Shown here piece by piece: positions 10,171-21,880 of a stretch of 64,000 bases of DNA; within the stretch, counting starts at the first letter, position 1, and every line of letters starts with the position of its first letter. Under the pieces are notes generated by a model. It saw nothing but the letters and a program-made list of their open reading frames with translations. It searched no databases and was not told the origin of the DNA. The translations under genes were made by a program, and so were the position numbers. The DNA lies in contig OX388350.1 in NCBI GenBank assembly GCA_947579665.1, forward strand, positions 41,201,393-41,265,392. The letters are read 5' to 3'. The stretch comes from Sympetrum striolatum (Eukaryota > Arthropoda > Insecta > Odonata > Libellulidae).

Positions 10171-13024
10171 GAGAGGCATTTAAAATGCGGAAACATCTTT
10201 ATTAGCGTTTTAAAATAATGCGTGTATATATACGAGAAAATCATTACTGATAGTTATTAATTTATGCTATTATTCATTTCAATGTTTTCAATTAGCATAC
10301 AAATGTTCAATTCGAAAAAGAATGTTATGGCTCGGTGAGATCTACAAATAACCAAGAACGACTACAGATCAAACTGAACTAAATGACTCAGACACGAAGC
10401 TGGTTTAAATTTGCCGTATAATTCTATCGAAGGCAAAACCCTAAGCTCTTAACTTGAAATCTTGAACAAAATATCAATAAGCATCATGTTTCTGACTTTA
10501 GATAGAATATGAAGAATAAAATACTTGTACAATTATATAATGGAAAAGACCTTCGTAAGACTTCCCTAATCAAATTTATTTGAGCCTATAGAAGACTAAT
10601 TTTTGGGTTCATTTAATATTTCGAGCCTGGTGATAACTCTTTGAGTTGAAACTAGTCTCTCAAATGAATTTCTTAAGCGAAACTTTACAATACTATTCTG
10701 TTTTCCATTATTTCATGGAGTTTCACTAAGTGACAGCTTCAATGTTGGATTATATTAAGCGTACACAATATTTCTTAAAATATTTTATAGCTTAAAATAT
10801 TAATAACCTACATTCTGCTCCTATTTTTCCCTTTACATTCATTTTTATCCACATTATGGTAAAGTGCTCCGCGAACTTCGAGGTAGTCAGCGAACCGCGT
10901 AAAAGGCTTTTAGTTTTTTCCTCAAATATCAAACAAAACAAAGCTTATTCCTAGAAACTGCGGGGAGGCAATGAATGCTGGATTTAGGACAGGCAAGTGG
11001 TTTGGCTGAAATGAACAAAACCGACTTCAACGAAATAGAGACAACGTTGAGGGGGTTGTAAATGGATACGTCCTCTATAGGATTGGATGGGAACTGTTTA
11101 GGGTCTGCCCTTAACGATGAATCGGGAAAAGGCTGCGGTCTGATTAGTAATTTATAGGATTAGCTTAAGGAGATGGACGGGAAGAACTCTTTAAACCGAA
11201 TCTATCGAGCAGTCGCAAATCGATTGCTGTAATCTATTTAATAGCTAGTGGGATGTTCCTGCACTCTTCAGGGGTAAACTGTGCTACTTAGAAAAAATTT
11301 AATCGAACTCCGAACTCATGCTGAGAGTACCGTGCGTTAAATGACAGAGCCTAAAACACGATATCGCAAATATTTTCTGATCTCCGTCTTACAAACAAAT
11401 AACTTAACCATTTCTCTCTTCAACATTTGGCTGAATAAACACGCTGCACTGTCCAACATAACTGCAACTGAACACTGAATGATTTTCAAATCTGTAACTT
11501 CTTTCTAAATGCACATATTGCAACAGTGTACCCCTTTCTCTCCCTTAAAGCGTACCCGTCTGTAACAAATACGTGGTCCCTTTCAAATGGTAAATGCCCT
11601 ACAGGAGCAATAAATGCCGATAATGACTATGTATTTCCAGTAGAATAGGAGACTGAAGCCAGTTTCTCACGGGGTGTAGTGCACGACCGGCAACTCGACT
11701 TGCGTGCACGGCTACCTTAAGTCGTGCACGACTCATGCCGTCAATTCGACAGTGTCTCAACAGCATGTTCAGTCGTCTAAAGTGTAGCATTATGTCGAAG
11801 CTACGGGATGCCGTGCTGAAAGAGTTCAGAAAGCAGAAAGCAAAACTATTTCTGCATTCATCTTTCTACTCAAATAAATTGAAAGTTTATGATTTTTTGG
11901 GAGATGGCTACTTATGGTGCGAGAAATTTCGGCAAAGGAAGGTTTCCACTAACCAATGCGGAATTATCCTCCTTAACCGAAATATGATTGTTCTCAAAGG
12001 TTAAAAGGAATGAGCTGTTCTTAAGTACCCGATATCGAAAACGGCGATCACAATACTGAATAACTTCAACGTCATCCGCCCGGGATCTGCAGTTGAGTAG
12101 GAAGAAACATGTGCAAAAGGAAGCAAAGTTGGCAATGTCGTGAAAAACTTCTTACCGATATTCCACACCCATTTCTCTGAGATTCACTCGGAAAGTTAGT
12201 TAGTCGTATTCATTGAGAAATAAATGGAAAATAACTTACATAACCCGTTGTTCTATGAATATTAACGAGTTCTGGTATCCATAGACGCATGTGCATCTTC
12301 GTCACCTCACTGCTACTACTATATGCAGCAGGAAAGCTCATGAAAACTAATTCATTTGCGATATTTCTGTTGATAATTTTACGTAGTGTGCGAGCTTATA
12401 TTTGCGAGAATCACATAAACTATTACACCATGAAGGACAATAATTTCAGGGCACTCCTTTATTCAGATGCATCATCCAATAATATACTGTATATGACTTA
12501 GTTTTATCCCTTAGGTGAATCGCAGGCATGTGCAAAGATACATATGTAAGGTTCTGAGTTTTGAGACGGTAAAGTAAAATCTGCAATGCCACTCGCTCTT
12601 TTTTTTTCGTTGAAACTATTCCCGATGCGGAAAAACATTATTCCAAGGACTTTTTACAAAATTTCTATATTTTTCGAATTTTTTCTTATTTCTCGACTCC
12701 TCTGTATGCAATCTATTTATGAGTTATTCCTTTTATTTAATTCTAGTGGAAATAAGTGAAGCCACATGTGCAACAGTTTTCTTTAGTAAATCCTTAACCC
12801 TAAAATCCAATAGGTTCTCCACTTTATGACCATTCTTCAGCATGAAATAATAGGTGAACTTACTTGCGTTACCTTTTTGTTTTTTCACGACCTAGGTTTC
12901 ATCTTATTGGTTCGCAATCGGGTACTACTATAATGGTGTATTAGAAACATATCCGAATCTGATTAGTTCCTTTCTCTAATGCTCTGAAGAAAAAAACGAT
13001 TAAAGGTGAACTGGGTGAAGAATT
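10171..13024. other. No recognisable gene over 2.85 kb
   Basis: AT-rich with a moderately GC-richer stretch around 10860-11260. Short frames at 11735-12004 plus and 12289-12501 plus have no recognisable domain. AATGCCACTCGCTCT at about 12586 recurs at about 19389. Confidence 0.45.
11720..11733. repeat. 14-bp perfect palindrome AGTCGTGCACGACT
   Basis: A perfect dyad centred on GTGCAC. Two further GTGCAC sites (about 11672 and 11704) lie within 60 bp upstream, beside partial repeats of ACGACCGGC and CGACT. Could be a binding-site cluster or transposon-end debris; neither is shown. Confidence 0.55.
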
Positions 13025-13159
13025 ATTTCCTTGTACCACTTCATTCATCAAGTGCCATATTGCTATTTCTTTGAAACACTTCCTTAATGAAGTACCATAC
13101 TAATATTTCCTCGTAACGCTTCATGAATGAAGTGTTACAAGGAAAGTAATAATCCTAGG
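13025..13159 (+). repeat. Tandem array, three units of exactly 40 bp, last unit a hairpin
   Basis: Units start at 13025, 13065 and 13105. Each begins ATTTC(C/T) and contains a CACTTC / CGCTTC block followed by an AATGAAGT-like block. The third unit folds: TTTCCTCGTAACGCTTCAT pairs with ATGAAGTGTTACAAGGAAA with two mismatches. CCTAGGTTT follows twice just downstream (13153 and 13174), and CCTAGGTTTC also lies upstream at about 12891. Confidence 0.75.
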
Positions 13160-13309
13160 TTTAAGGAAATGAACCTAGGTTTCCACCTTTTGTGACATCA
13201 TCAGGTACTTTGATTGATCACCATGTAGGTAAAAATTTCCATTTTCATTCCCTCACTTCATAAACCATTAATGAACCCATTATTTACGCTACAAACATCT
13301 TCGAGAGCC

Positions 13310-13915
13310 AACCGAAATCATGCAACCGGATATGGCCCGAGGGCCTTAGTTCGTTGCACCACCGCCCTGGGATGTCGACCGATTCCCACCGTACCCCATG
13401 AACTCCGACTAAAAAGTATGAGTAGATGCCTCATCAGATAAGCACCGATGCATCTGATAAATAGACACGGAAATCCTCCGATACTGGGCGAGAGCACACG
13501 CCCAGGGCAAGCCACAAAAAGAGCCGAAAAATCGCGGTCGGGTGACTCGGCGGAAAGAGCGGGCGAAAGACGACGTGATTATCGAAGGAAAAACAATCTC
13601 TGGAGAGAAGAGGGGAAGAACGGAAAATCCCCGAAGGCGTGATGGCCTCGAGTGGAGGATTGTGCTACCGTTGACACCGCGGATTCCCATACCACGGACA
13701 TAGCTCGACGATGTCGTAAACGGCCGCTTCTTTTAATGAGACCAAACTGCCGTAAGAGATGTCCGCCTATCTCTTCGGAGCCCATTTCTACACAGAGGAG
13801 GTACTCCACGAATGAAGGCATAACCGGAGGAAAAAGGTACTGCATATACCATGTTAAATCTCGATAAATAATCCTGTAACATTTTCTTTATCGGATGATG
13901 ACCCAACGGGTCCAA
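13310..13915. other. CpG-rich block with multi-register frames, unidentified
   Basis: Markedly more CpG than its surroundings (for example around 13520-13580). Frames of 60-93 codons occur on both strands (13448-13642 plus, 13652-13867 plus, 13409-13690 minus, 13579-13845 minus, 13733-13915 minus) without a recognisable product. It could be a regulatory or promoter-like island, or older unique DNA left between AT-rich insertions. Confidence 0.25.
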
Positions 13916-16900
13916 CCCGTAGTCGCGAAAAAAATGTATTCTGTGTTAAAGTGTAGAAGATTCAATTCCGTTTCTTTACTTAATGGCAACCTTCTACTTT
14001 GAGGTTGAGGCCAATATATTAGATTCTATCTGGATAAATAGATAATCGTTTCGAAAAGTAATGCCAGTTCCACTTTGGTACAACTTAAAACTGTCCGCGT
14101 CTACTTCCGGAAGATTTATCGTTCACCGAATCAAGTTTACAAAATGTTATTCATCCGTAAATTATTGTTAAATTTCGTAAATAAGCTTTGATGAAGTAAA
14201 TAACAACATCAGCAACAAAAATGTAATAAAATCCAATCATATTACATATAACTCTTGAATATAGAACAAAAACAATAGCCCTCCTGTTTCGAGCTTAAAA
14301 CGCATATAATTTTCATTCCGCTGTTTTGTAACAAAACAAATTGCACAATAATGTTCATGATCACACAATATTGTGGAAAAGTGAAAATATACTCAAAATC
14401 TTCCAGCGATTGACTGGTTGGGTACTTATATATATATATATATATATATATAAAGTATAATAAATGTTAAAAAACCTATATTCATTCGATTACCATAACA
14501 TTCAATTATTATAAAACTGTATGAGAGATTTAATCAATAAGCTTTACCTGAGCGTTTTTTGGAAAGCATATAAACTACCTAATTCATAATACTCCTCCAT
14601 AGGATGTATTTTACATCATCAATTTCTTTCAAAGGATCTTTCTTATATTCTATGGGAAATATGAGAACAATTTTCAAGCAATAAATGCCCTAAAATTTTT
14701 AAATAAAACATAAGTATGTTTTTTAAACCGTTTCAATAAAATCTCAAGTCGGGTTATACGTAAGAGGAAGCGAGATAAACGAAAATTATGAGAATTACGC
14801 TTCTAATTAATCCCAAAGAAACAAAAACTAATCTAAATTAATCCCAAGGAAACCATATTTGTGTCTAATGATATGTTTACGGGATAAATTGTCTTACATG
14901 ATCTTCGAAGCTTCACCATAGTTCGTTCGTACTAACGTTTAGTTGGATTTCAGTTATCTTAATAACGGAATTGTAAAAAAATAGAAGAACGCAACGAGAT
15001 ACCTGTTGATTACATGGAAGAGATTGAAACTAAACGTTAAAAGCATTTGTCAGAGTGAATACTTGCAGCAAGAACATGCGGAAGCTCGTGCCGATACCGA
15101 TCTTAAGTAGACCGAGCATTCTCTTCACCATATTCCACACGATCATCAGCAATTATAATTAGACAAGATGTAATCATAAATTAATTATGAGCTCCTCTCG
15201 TCTCAATGAATTATCGGGTTTCCTTGAGTCATAAATTAAGCGATAAAATCTAACGCGCAATTCATTCTTACAAACGTATTCAACATCAATTACCCAATTT
15301 ATGACTAATGGATATCTCCATTTCACCTTACCTTTTACCTATCTGAGGAATATTTTTCTGCGTAAAATATTTACCGTAATGATTAGGATGAAATTAAATG
15401 TTTTTTAATTAAAATATACAAAAACATATAACGTCTCTGTCACCTGTGGTTGTGTGAACTTTTTTCTCACATTCTTCTTATTAGTGTTCTTCTAAGTAGT
15501 TATTTACTAAAAAATACATACGCAACTAACTATTAATTTTTGCCAATCTATCTTTTTTGAATCTGATTTATATAAATGAAGTGTTTTAACAATAATGCAA
15601 TTTTTTGAGGAAACCACAGCAGCGTCTCGCCTGAATTATGACGTAATTTATATACTTTTTAGTTATGTTTTCGTTGCTACCAAAAATAACGACAAAAATT
15701 TTCGAAGATTTAATTCTATAATTTAGCTGATTCTTTTATTCATACCTCAGATGGTTTAGAATAATAATTATTAAAACCCTGACGTCTTATAAACCAATTA
15801 TTATGCCATACAGCATAGTGTATACTATAATTACACGTTATATGGACAGATGTCAAATATAATTACTTAAATGATTATCATCGGTTATATGTTCATTTGC
15901 TTAGTCTTTGTTTATTTATCATTTATTCTGATTTCAATTTACTGAGTCTTTTATCAACGCATGCCCTCACATATCAAGCTCAAATAAAACAAAGAAAATA
16001 ATTACTATTTTCTAAATATTCCTTCGCATCTTTATCATTTGTTTCTAATACGATAAGGTAAATTGTAATACTTTCAAAAATATGAGTTCGAAGATATTGG
16101 GAAGATTGATCAAAAACGCAAAATTTAACGAAAAATCATCTATTTTTTCAAACCTATCACTATAATGAATAGAAAACAAGAATCATATATAAAATAGAAA
16201 CTAATAATATATTAAATGGTCTTTCCTTTCCTATTTCTTTCTAATTCATACTCCCATTCATTCTAATTAAATTAACTTTTAGAAAAAGGATAGGTGGACA
16301 CGAATATGCTTTACAGAATCAGCTGGTAGATGAGTACACAAAAATGTTACGATGAACAATAAAATAGGCATCTCATTTGAGACATTTAGATATTCAATCA
16401 ATTTCTGACATGAATATTGAAGAAATGTACTGATATTTTGAACCTCTGAAAGGTTAGTGTTTTTTAACTCCGAGAAAAACTCCAGAAATCACTTACTACA
16501 ATGTGAAATCAATTTATGACCGATTGAACAAGGAATTAATCAGTAAAACCGCCAAATTCTTTCCAAAGATGAATGTAAGTTCATATGGTGTGGGAGTGTG
16601 TAGCCCAATTCTAAAAACTTCTCTCTCTTAATAAAAGACGAAAACGTTTCCTTAGCCCTCCCTTGCGTTTATTCCATCTCCGGCGCCTTAAGATCGCCTC
16701 AATACCGCGAGCCCGTATATCTTCGCCTACGAGCGACAGGCTGAGCACGCGGTTTGATGTTCGCATTTTTTCCATCCCGCTCACCTTGACTGAAGGGGCC
16801 GAAGCAACGTGGGACGACGGGAAAAATAACGAAAATGCAACGCGATGTACCAGAGAGAAAGTCAATCGCATGGGGAAGACATGATCCACTGCTTCCATTC

Positions 16901-17031
16901 TAAACAGGGTGAAGCTTTCTATATAGGGCTATTCCAACTCTGTATGTTCAACATGGATATAAGTTCTCTACATGACAACTTCTCCAACATTAAACATTAA
17001 GGATTGAGGTGTTACTCGGTGGGAGTCCTTC
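13916..17031. other. No recognisable gene over 3.1 kb
   Basis: Strongly AT-rich. A short local repeat AATTAATCCCAA(A/G)GAAAC appears twice at about 14806-14855. A GC-richer patch at about 16640-16880 carries frames on both strands (16611-16898 minus, 16663-16884 plus) with no domain. Confidence 0.45.
14427..14452. repeat. (TA)13 microsatellite
   Basis: Thirteen uninterrupted TA dinucleotides in AT-rich sequence. Confidence 0.95.
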
Positions 17032-17407
17032 ATAATCAAGAAAGTAAAACTCACTTAGTATAGACAACAAAAGCAAATTTTAATAAGAACAATCTAGTTA
17101 GATCTCAACTGCTTGGGCCGTGACTTCGTGGTATGGATCCATCAGGAAAAAAGTGAAACCAACTTTTACAATGCCACAGAATGTTTTGTTAGAGTACGAC
17201 CATGGTTTCGACTCATGGAGTCATCCATGTTCATACTTTAATAAAATATTCTGTGGTATTATAAAAGTTGGTTTAACTTTTGTCCCAGAACAAGTTAGGT
17301 TTCGTTACTGTGTTCTTTCTTACCTTAGGAGAAATTCAGAGAAAAACTGTTTTTCTATTCTATTTTTTTTGCTGATAATACTAAGTGAGTTTTACGTTCT
17401 TGATTAT
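17032..17407. mobile_element. Long fold-back element with two nested pairs of arms
   Basis: Outer arms 17032-17061 and 17378-17407 match in 29 of 30 positions (ATAATCAAGAA... against its complement). Inner arms 17149-17205 and 17225-17281 match over 57 bp with about nine mismatches and share AACCAACTTTTA, CCACAGAAT and CATGG. The centre 17206-17224 is TTTCGACTCATGGAGTCAT, a variant of the core at 7971 and 53318. The segments between outer and inner arms no longer pair well. A 98-codon frame at 17120-17416 is only a shadow of the palindrome. No transposase, so the element is non-autonomous. Confidence 0.9.
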
Positions 17408-17739
17408 AAAACCTAAGCAACAGAAAGCTTGGAATACAAAATGAGGAGTGTGATATTTGATAAGAGGCAATATCTCTTTTCGAAATTTCCGCTGGAAGGC
17501 ATCTTTTGTTAGAAGCACAACCCTTTCAACCTAACCTACAGAAAACTTTGGGTTGGGAATGAGGCAAGATGGGGAATGAGGTGAATTCTCTTTATCGAAG
17601 CATCTCCAAGTAATCGTGCTGCCCGTTAAGGTTTTAACCCGAAAGAGGATTTAATCCTCATCCCTTCACCATTAGCTGCCTAAAAACATGGATATGAGTT
17701 TTTTTTAAGTCATGTTAGAATAATAACCCTTCCAACCTC

Positions 17740-17800
17740 AGCAACAAAATTTCTTTGATAGGGAATACGTTAAGTTGAGGAGTGAGGTAGTTTATACATG
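17740..17800 (-). repeat. Fragment of dispersed repeat (ACTACCTCACTCCTCA), minus copy
   Basis: On the minus strand AAACTACCTCACTCCTCAACTTAACG matches the start of the repeats at 60125 and 61260, then diverges. Only a short stretch remains. Confidence 0.45.
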
Positions 17801-18030
17801 TAATGTCTAGTTCTCGAAATATTGCTAACGGTGATGTTCCAGCCCGATGGAAGATTTAAAGTAGAGAGAGCCGATAAGAAAGTACAAGAAGCAGAGGGAG
17901 AACTTAGCGTCATATAGGAATTAAATATAACAATCATGACATCTATGCAGGGAAATTTTAGTTAAGAATAACATTCTTACAATAAAACTTTGAAAGATAA
18001 TATATGTATCACGTTCACATCGAGACAACA

Positions 18031-18085
18031 ACCGAACCATAACAAGGATTCGAACTCGGTACGTCAGTTTTCTGTCGGCAGAAAG
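18031..18085 (-). mobile_element. tRNA-like SINE fragment
   Basis: Minus strand carries a B-box-like GAGTTCGAATCC preceded by a short tRNA-body-like stretch. Truncated, with no acceptor-stem partner. Confidence 0.4.
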
Positions 18086-18090
18086 TGTGT

Positions 18091-19810
18091 CAAAAATTAA
18101 ATTACCAAAGTATAACATATGATTTGCAAATAATTTGTGATTTACGCTAATTATAAAAGTCCTCTTAAAACCTATACAAGTAAATACATATTCAAGTATA
18201 TATTAACAAACAGGTACTCTAATAAACAATGAACCTATGTTACGTTAAAATCTGAATCATGAATTCTACTTGAAAGGAGAAGATTTGCTCTTTTTGTTGA
18301 TTGTTTGCTTATATAACTACAATGAATGGGACAGCTAAGAGGTCAAAGTTACGAAATAATAATTCGGTAAATACAGTGAAAACTAAAAAAGGGCGTAGTG
18401 TACAGAATAAAGCATGCAGCCGCTTCTTTAGAATGGTTTATTCATAATTGCCTCTATAAAAGGGAATTAGAGGATTATTGGCCACAAAACAGGAATAAAG
18501 TCTTCGTTCCCACCTATTCTTGGCTTCACGAAATTCTCTGATTTAGAAGATTCTGAGAGGGATAGTAAATTAACGGAGAAATACATCACATGAACGAGAA
18601 ATTTAATAATGAGGCAAAATCAGAAACAGAATAACGTCTGAATTGAAAATAAAGTCAATATCAAGACGGAGGAAATTCAAAAGAAATGCTAATATAAGGC
18701 TAGTAAAAATATCAACACTAAAGTAATATACGAAAAAATTACATTTGAACGATTATTTTCTCTTGCTTGGATTTTTCATCTTCTTAATACTCAAAACTAT
18801 ATCCATGCGAATTTCAGCAGTAAGATATTGATAGGATTCATGGTTAATCTTGCTTTGTAGAGACAAAAACGCAGTTCAAAGTGGAAATTTCAGAGCATTT
18901 CGAAAACCGGACATTCTAAATCAGTTACAAGGATTTAAGAGTTATTTAAATAAACCAAATCTTAACTCCAACGAGTTATTGATGTTTAATATATATCATA
19001 AGTGGTATCCTACACCACTTATGGAGTAAGAATTTACCATAAGTGGTATTCTGGCTAAATGGAGGGGGATGAGGTTAAAACGAGCGTCCACGATGAAGAC
19101 TATATATTCATGTACTTGCACAAACAAGTTGGAATAAATAAAAAAATAATGGCATCGTTCTCTCCAATAAATGATGAGTAATAAGTTAAATAGTCAGATG
19201 ATGAGGTAACAAGATTATAGGAGAACACACCTAACAAGGAAAGGCTTGGATCAAGCTCAATGGATGACCCGAGGAATGATCTCACTTACGTAGGCGACGG
19301 TATGTGACTATTGTTCTCAACACTACTGCAATGAATTGTACTTTGACATAAACATATTTAAGGAGAAGGTAACATGTTTAAAAACATAATGCCACTCGCT
19401 CTCATGTTGATAAAAGATTGCCTGACATAAAATTCGTAGCAACTCATCACTAAGGAAACTGTAATGACCTTTCTCAAAACTTTACGTAACAAAGATAAGA
19501 TGGATGTGCTAATTTTATTCATCGAATTTTTACTATCATCTTGAAGTATGAAAAAATTTAAGATATTCGTAAGTCATGAAATAAGGAAAACTTAAGAACT
19601 GAAGGCTAGAAGTAACTTATCAAAACAAATTTCACTTTGGCTTCACATAAAAAATATCAGTTCTCAGATCAGAATAAAAAGAAGCTTCGATATCGCTTTA
19701 AAAATGCAAGTGAACGTAAGTAAATTATATTTTTCTATCACATCTACCGGGAATGCAATCTTATAAATGGGATAAATACAGTGCCCGCTGCTCCAAATCA
19801 ACTATTGTAG
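18091..19810. other. No recognisable gene; small ATAAGTGGT inverted repeats
   Basis: CATAAGTGGTAT (18997), ACCACTTATG (19014) and CCATAAGTGGTATTC (19038) form alternative small hairpins. Nothing else is recognisable. Confidence 0.5.
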
Positions 19811-19853
19811 CTGAAACTTCAAAGTCCTCCGTGATTTACCTTTGAAGTTTCAG
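19811..19853. repeat. Hairpin with 14-bp perfect stem
   Basis: CTGAAACTTCAAAG (19811-19824) is the exact complement of CTTTGAAGTTTCAG (19840-19853), with a 15-base loop. It sits directly beside the next fold-back element. Confidence 0.85.
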
Positions 19854-19858
19854 AAGAC

Positions 19859-19998
19859 AAAAATATTTAGTAGATTCCACTAAACAATTTCTACCTTCGA
19901 GTTATGAAGTCATCTTGGTTCATTCTCGAGACCTTCCACCTGAAGATGGCTTGATACAGTGGAAGTGAAATGTTTTGGGAAAAATACTAAATATTTTT
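19859..19998. mobile_element. Fold-back element with CACCTGAAGATGG core
   Basis: Outer arms AAAAATATTTAGTA (19859-19872) and TACTAAATATTTTT (19985-19998) are perfect complements. Pairing continues weakly inward through CCACTAAACA / CCCAAAACA. The centre has AAGTCATCTTGG (about 19905-19917) and CACCTGAAGATGG (19937-19949), the two halves of the recurrent core. Arms share nothing obvious with those at 7881, 17032 or 20150. Confidence 0.75.
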
Positions 19999-20149
19999 AA
20001 TTTATTCCTAAATGCCGTTCCACGAAGTAATGCTAAGTCACATATATGTGTCAAGTATACATTTTGAAGTCATTTGTGCGTAGAATAAATTATAGAATTG
20101 GTTATTGCCGAAATATTAATGTATTAATTAAATGTAGACCTGGCAACTT

Positions 20150-20299
20150 CCACAGAACATTATTTTTGGAAAAGCGACTAGTTTCGTCTACAAATGGACA
20201 TTATAAGTCAGTAAAAATATTTGTTGTTACATATTTGTGGCCTGAAGATGTTTATTTGTAGACAAAACTAGTCACCTTTTCAAAAATAATATTCAGTGG
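20150..20299. mobile_element. Fold-back element with CCTGAAGATG core
   Basis: Left arm 20150-20198 and right arm 20249-20299 are imperfect complements of about 50 bp. Both contain CCAC(A/T)GAA, ATTATTTTTG, GACTAGTTT and GTCTACAAAT on the arm-sense strand. CCTGAAGATG lies at 20241-20250, immediately inside the right arm. A 71-codon frame here is incidental. Confidence 0.85.
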
Positions 20300-21470
20300 A
20301 ATGGAATGGAATTATCAGGTGTTTTTTACTTCTTTAGAATTATTTATTTAATTATTTATTCAAATATGCACCTACAGTCTTGATATCATTGTAAATTGAA
20401 TGCCAGCAACGGACAAATAATATAATCAATTTAAAATAAATATACATGATTGTACGGAATAAAAATGGAAGCAAAATAAAAATATATAGCATAGATGAAT
20501 AAATATAGAAAACCACCCAAGCTGAAAATTATTTACAAGAATCTATATACGTACAGTAATTCTTTTAAGAATGCGTCAAACAACAGTCTGAAATAGTCTA
20601 TGGAGGCAGGTAGGAAATTAAAACGGTTTGGGAGTCTAGAAATAAATAATAAATAGATATAATGTATTAATAATAATACTAATTAATTAATATTTATTAC
20701 ATTAATAATACTGATCAATTCTATTAATGAATGGGTGAATTAACAATGACAAATAAAAACCCGATACAATCAACCAAGCAGTGGGTCAAACGAGGTACAC
20801 CCTTTCCTAGGTGGACGCTTTGTGAGAAATCAAACCAACACTCTCTGCCTTTCCATTGGTGATTGGGGCACTTACAAACGCAGGGGCCCCTGGAGACGAG
20901 GAGCCCGAGGCAGAATCCCCGATCGCCCGCCTCGAGGGGCTGCAGCGTTAACTGTACTTCGCATCGCTCAGCTGAGTCGACGACCCGTCGAAAATGAACT
21001 TCCTTATCCGAAGTCGAAAAAGGAGTCTCGCACGTCAGAAAGACAGCATCGCAATCTCCGATGAATCATCGCTCCTCCAGACGTTCACGCATTACGCAAA
21101 AAAAGAAGGCTGAAGTCACCACGAGTGAGAGATCGGTTTTTTCCTACACCCACTCTCCGGTGCCGAACCTACATTTTGCATGTAAATTAATGGAGTGTTT
21201 GTGTTAGAGAAAAGTAGGTTGGAGACTGGCTGGATTCTAATGGGACGAAGACGTTTCATGGATGGACTCATAGCAAAATTTTTCAAAGAAAATTCTCCCT
21301 AGTAAATTATCGATGACCCAATTCCGTCTGGAGCAACGCATAATGTACTCAGTTTTATTTTCTAGGTAATAATTAGCTTCTACTTAATATTTGGAGACAA
21401 GGACTGCATTTTAAATAAATTCTTTTACTGATAAATTCCATTCTCTGGAAATACTTCGTGGAAAGACATT
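20300..21470. other. No recognisable gene; GC-richer patch at 20820-21130
   Basis: 20640-20720 is a cluster of ATTAATAAT / ATTAATTAAT runs that can self-pair. The patch at 20820-21130 contains an 80-codon Arg-rich plus-strand frame (20822-21064) with no recognisable family. Confidence 0.4.
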
Positions 21471-21580
21471 GTGAAGTGATAAAACAAACTTAGAAGAATC
21501 CACAAAATAAAAGTTTTAATAGGACCGGTTTCAGTTAAAAGCCATCATCAAACCTGATAAAGTTTGCTTTATCATTTCAT
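21471..21580. mobile_element. Partial fold-back element with ACCGGTTTCA core
   Basis: GTGAAGTGATAAAACAAACTT (21471-21491) pairs with AAGTTTGCTTTATCATTTCAT (21560-21580) in 18 of 21 positions. Between them lie GGACCGGTTTCAG and GCCATCATCAAACCTG, a diverged form of the recurrent core. Confidence 0.65.
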
Positions 21581-21824
21581 TTACTGAGTTAAACGTTGGA
21601 ATTATTTGGTAATTCTAATACCTCATATAAATAAATAAAAGAAAAAGTTGATGATTCCAATTCAATTACTTCTATTATCGGTAATAAATACACTTCATAT
21701 CTTCGTAATATTAGCCATTTCCAAAAATATAAAAAGGAAGCTCAACCTAACAACAAAGAGCGAAGTGTTTTATCAATTAATTGCCAATAATAGCAACAAA
21801 CAACAAATAACCTGCAGCATTAGC

Positions 21825-21880
21825 TATGATGGTTTTGGGAAAGAATGAGACTTACTAGGCAAGCTAAGGAGTGAGGTAGT
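21825..21880 (-). repeat. Fragment of dispersed repeat, minus copy
   Basis: Minus strand reads AAACTACCTCACTCC, then CTAGTAAGTCTCATTCTTTCC, matching the 5' part of the copies at 60125 and 61260. Confidence 0.55.

Noticed and set aside
13025..13159. Spaced repeats resembling a CRISPR array
   Set aside because: Only three contiguous 40-bp units with no spacers, no cas genes, and a eukaryotic context.
17120..17416. 98-codon plus frame
   Set aside because: Lies almost entirely within the 17032-17407 palindrome, so it is a by-product of that repeat.
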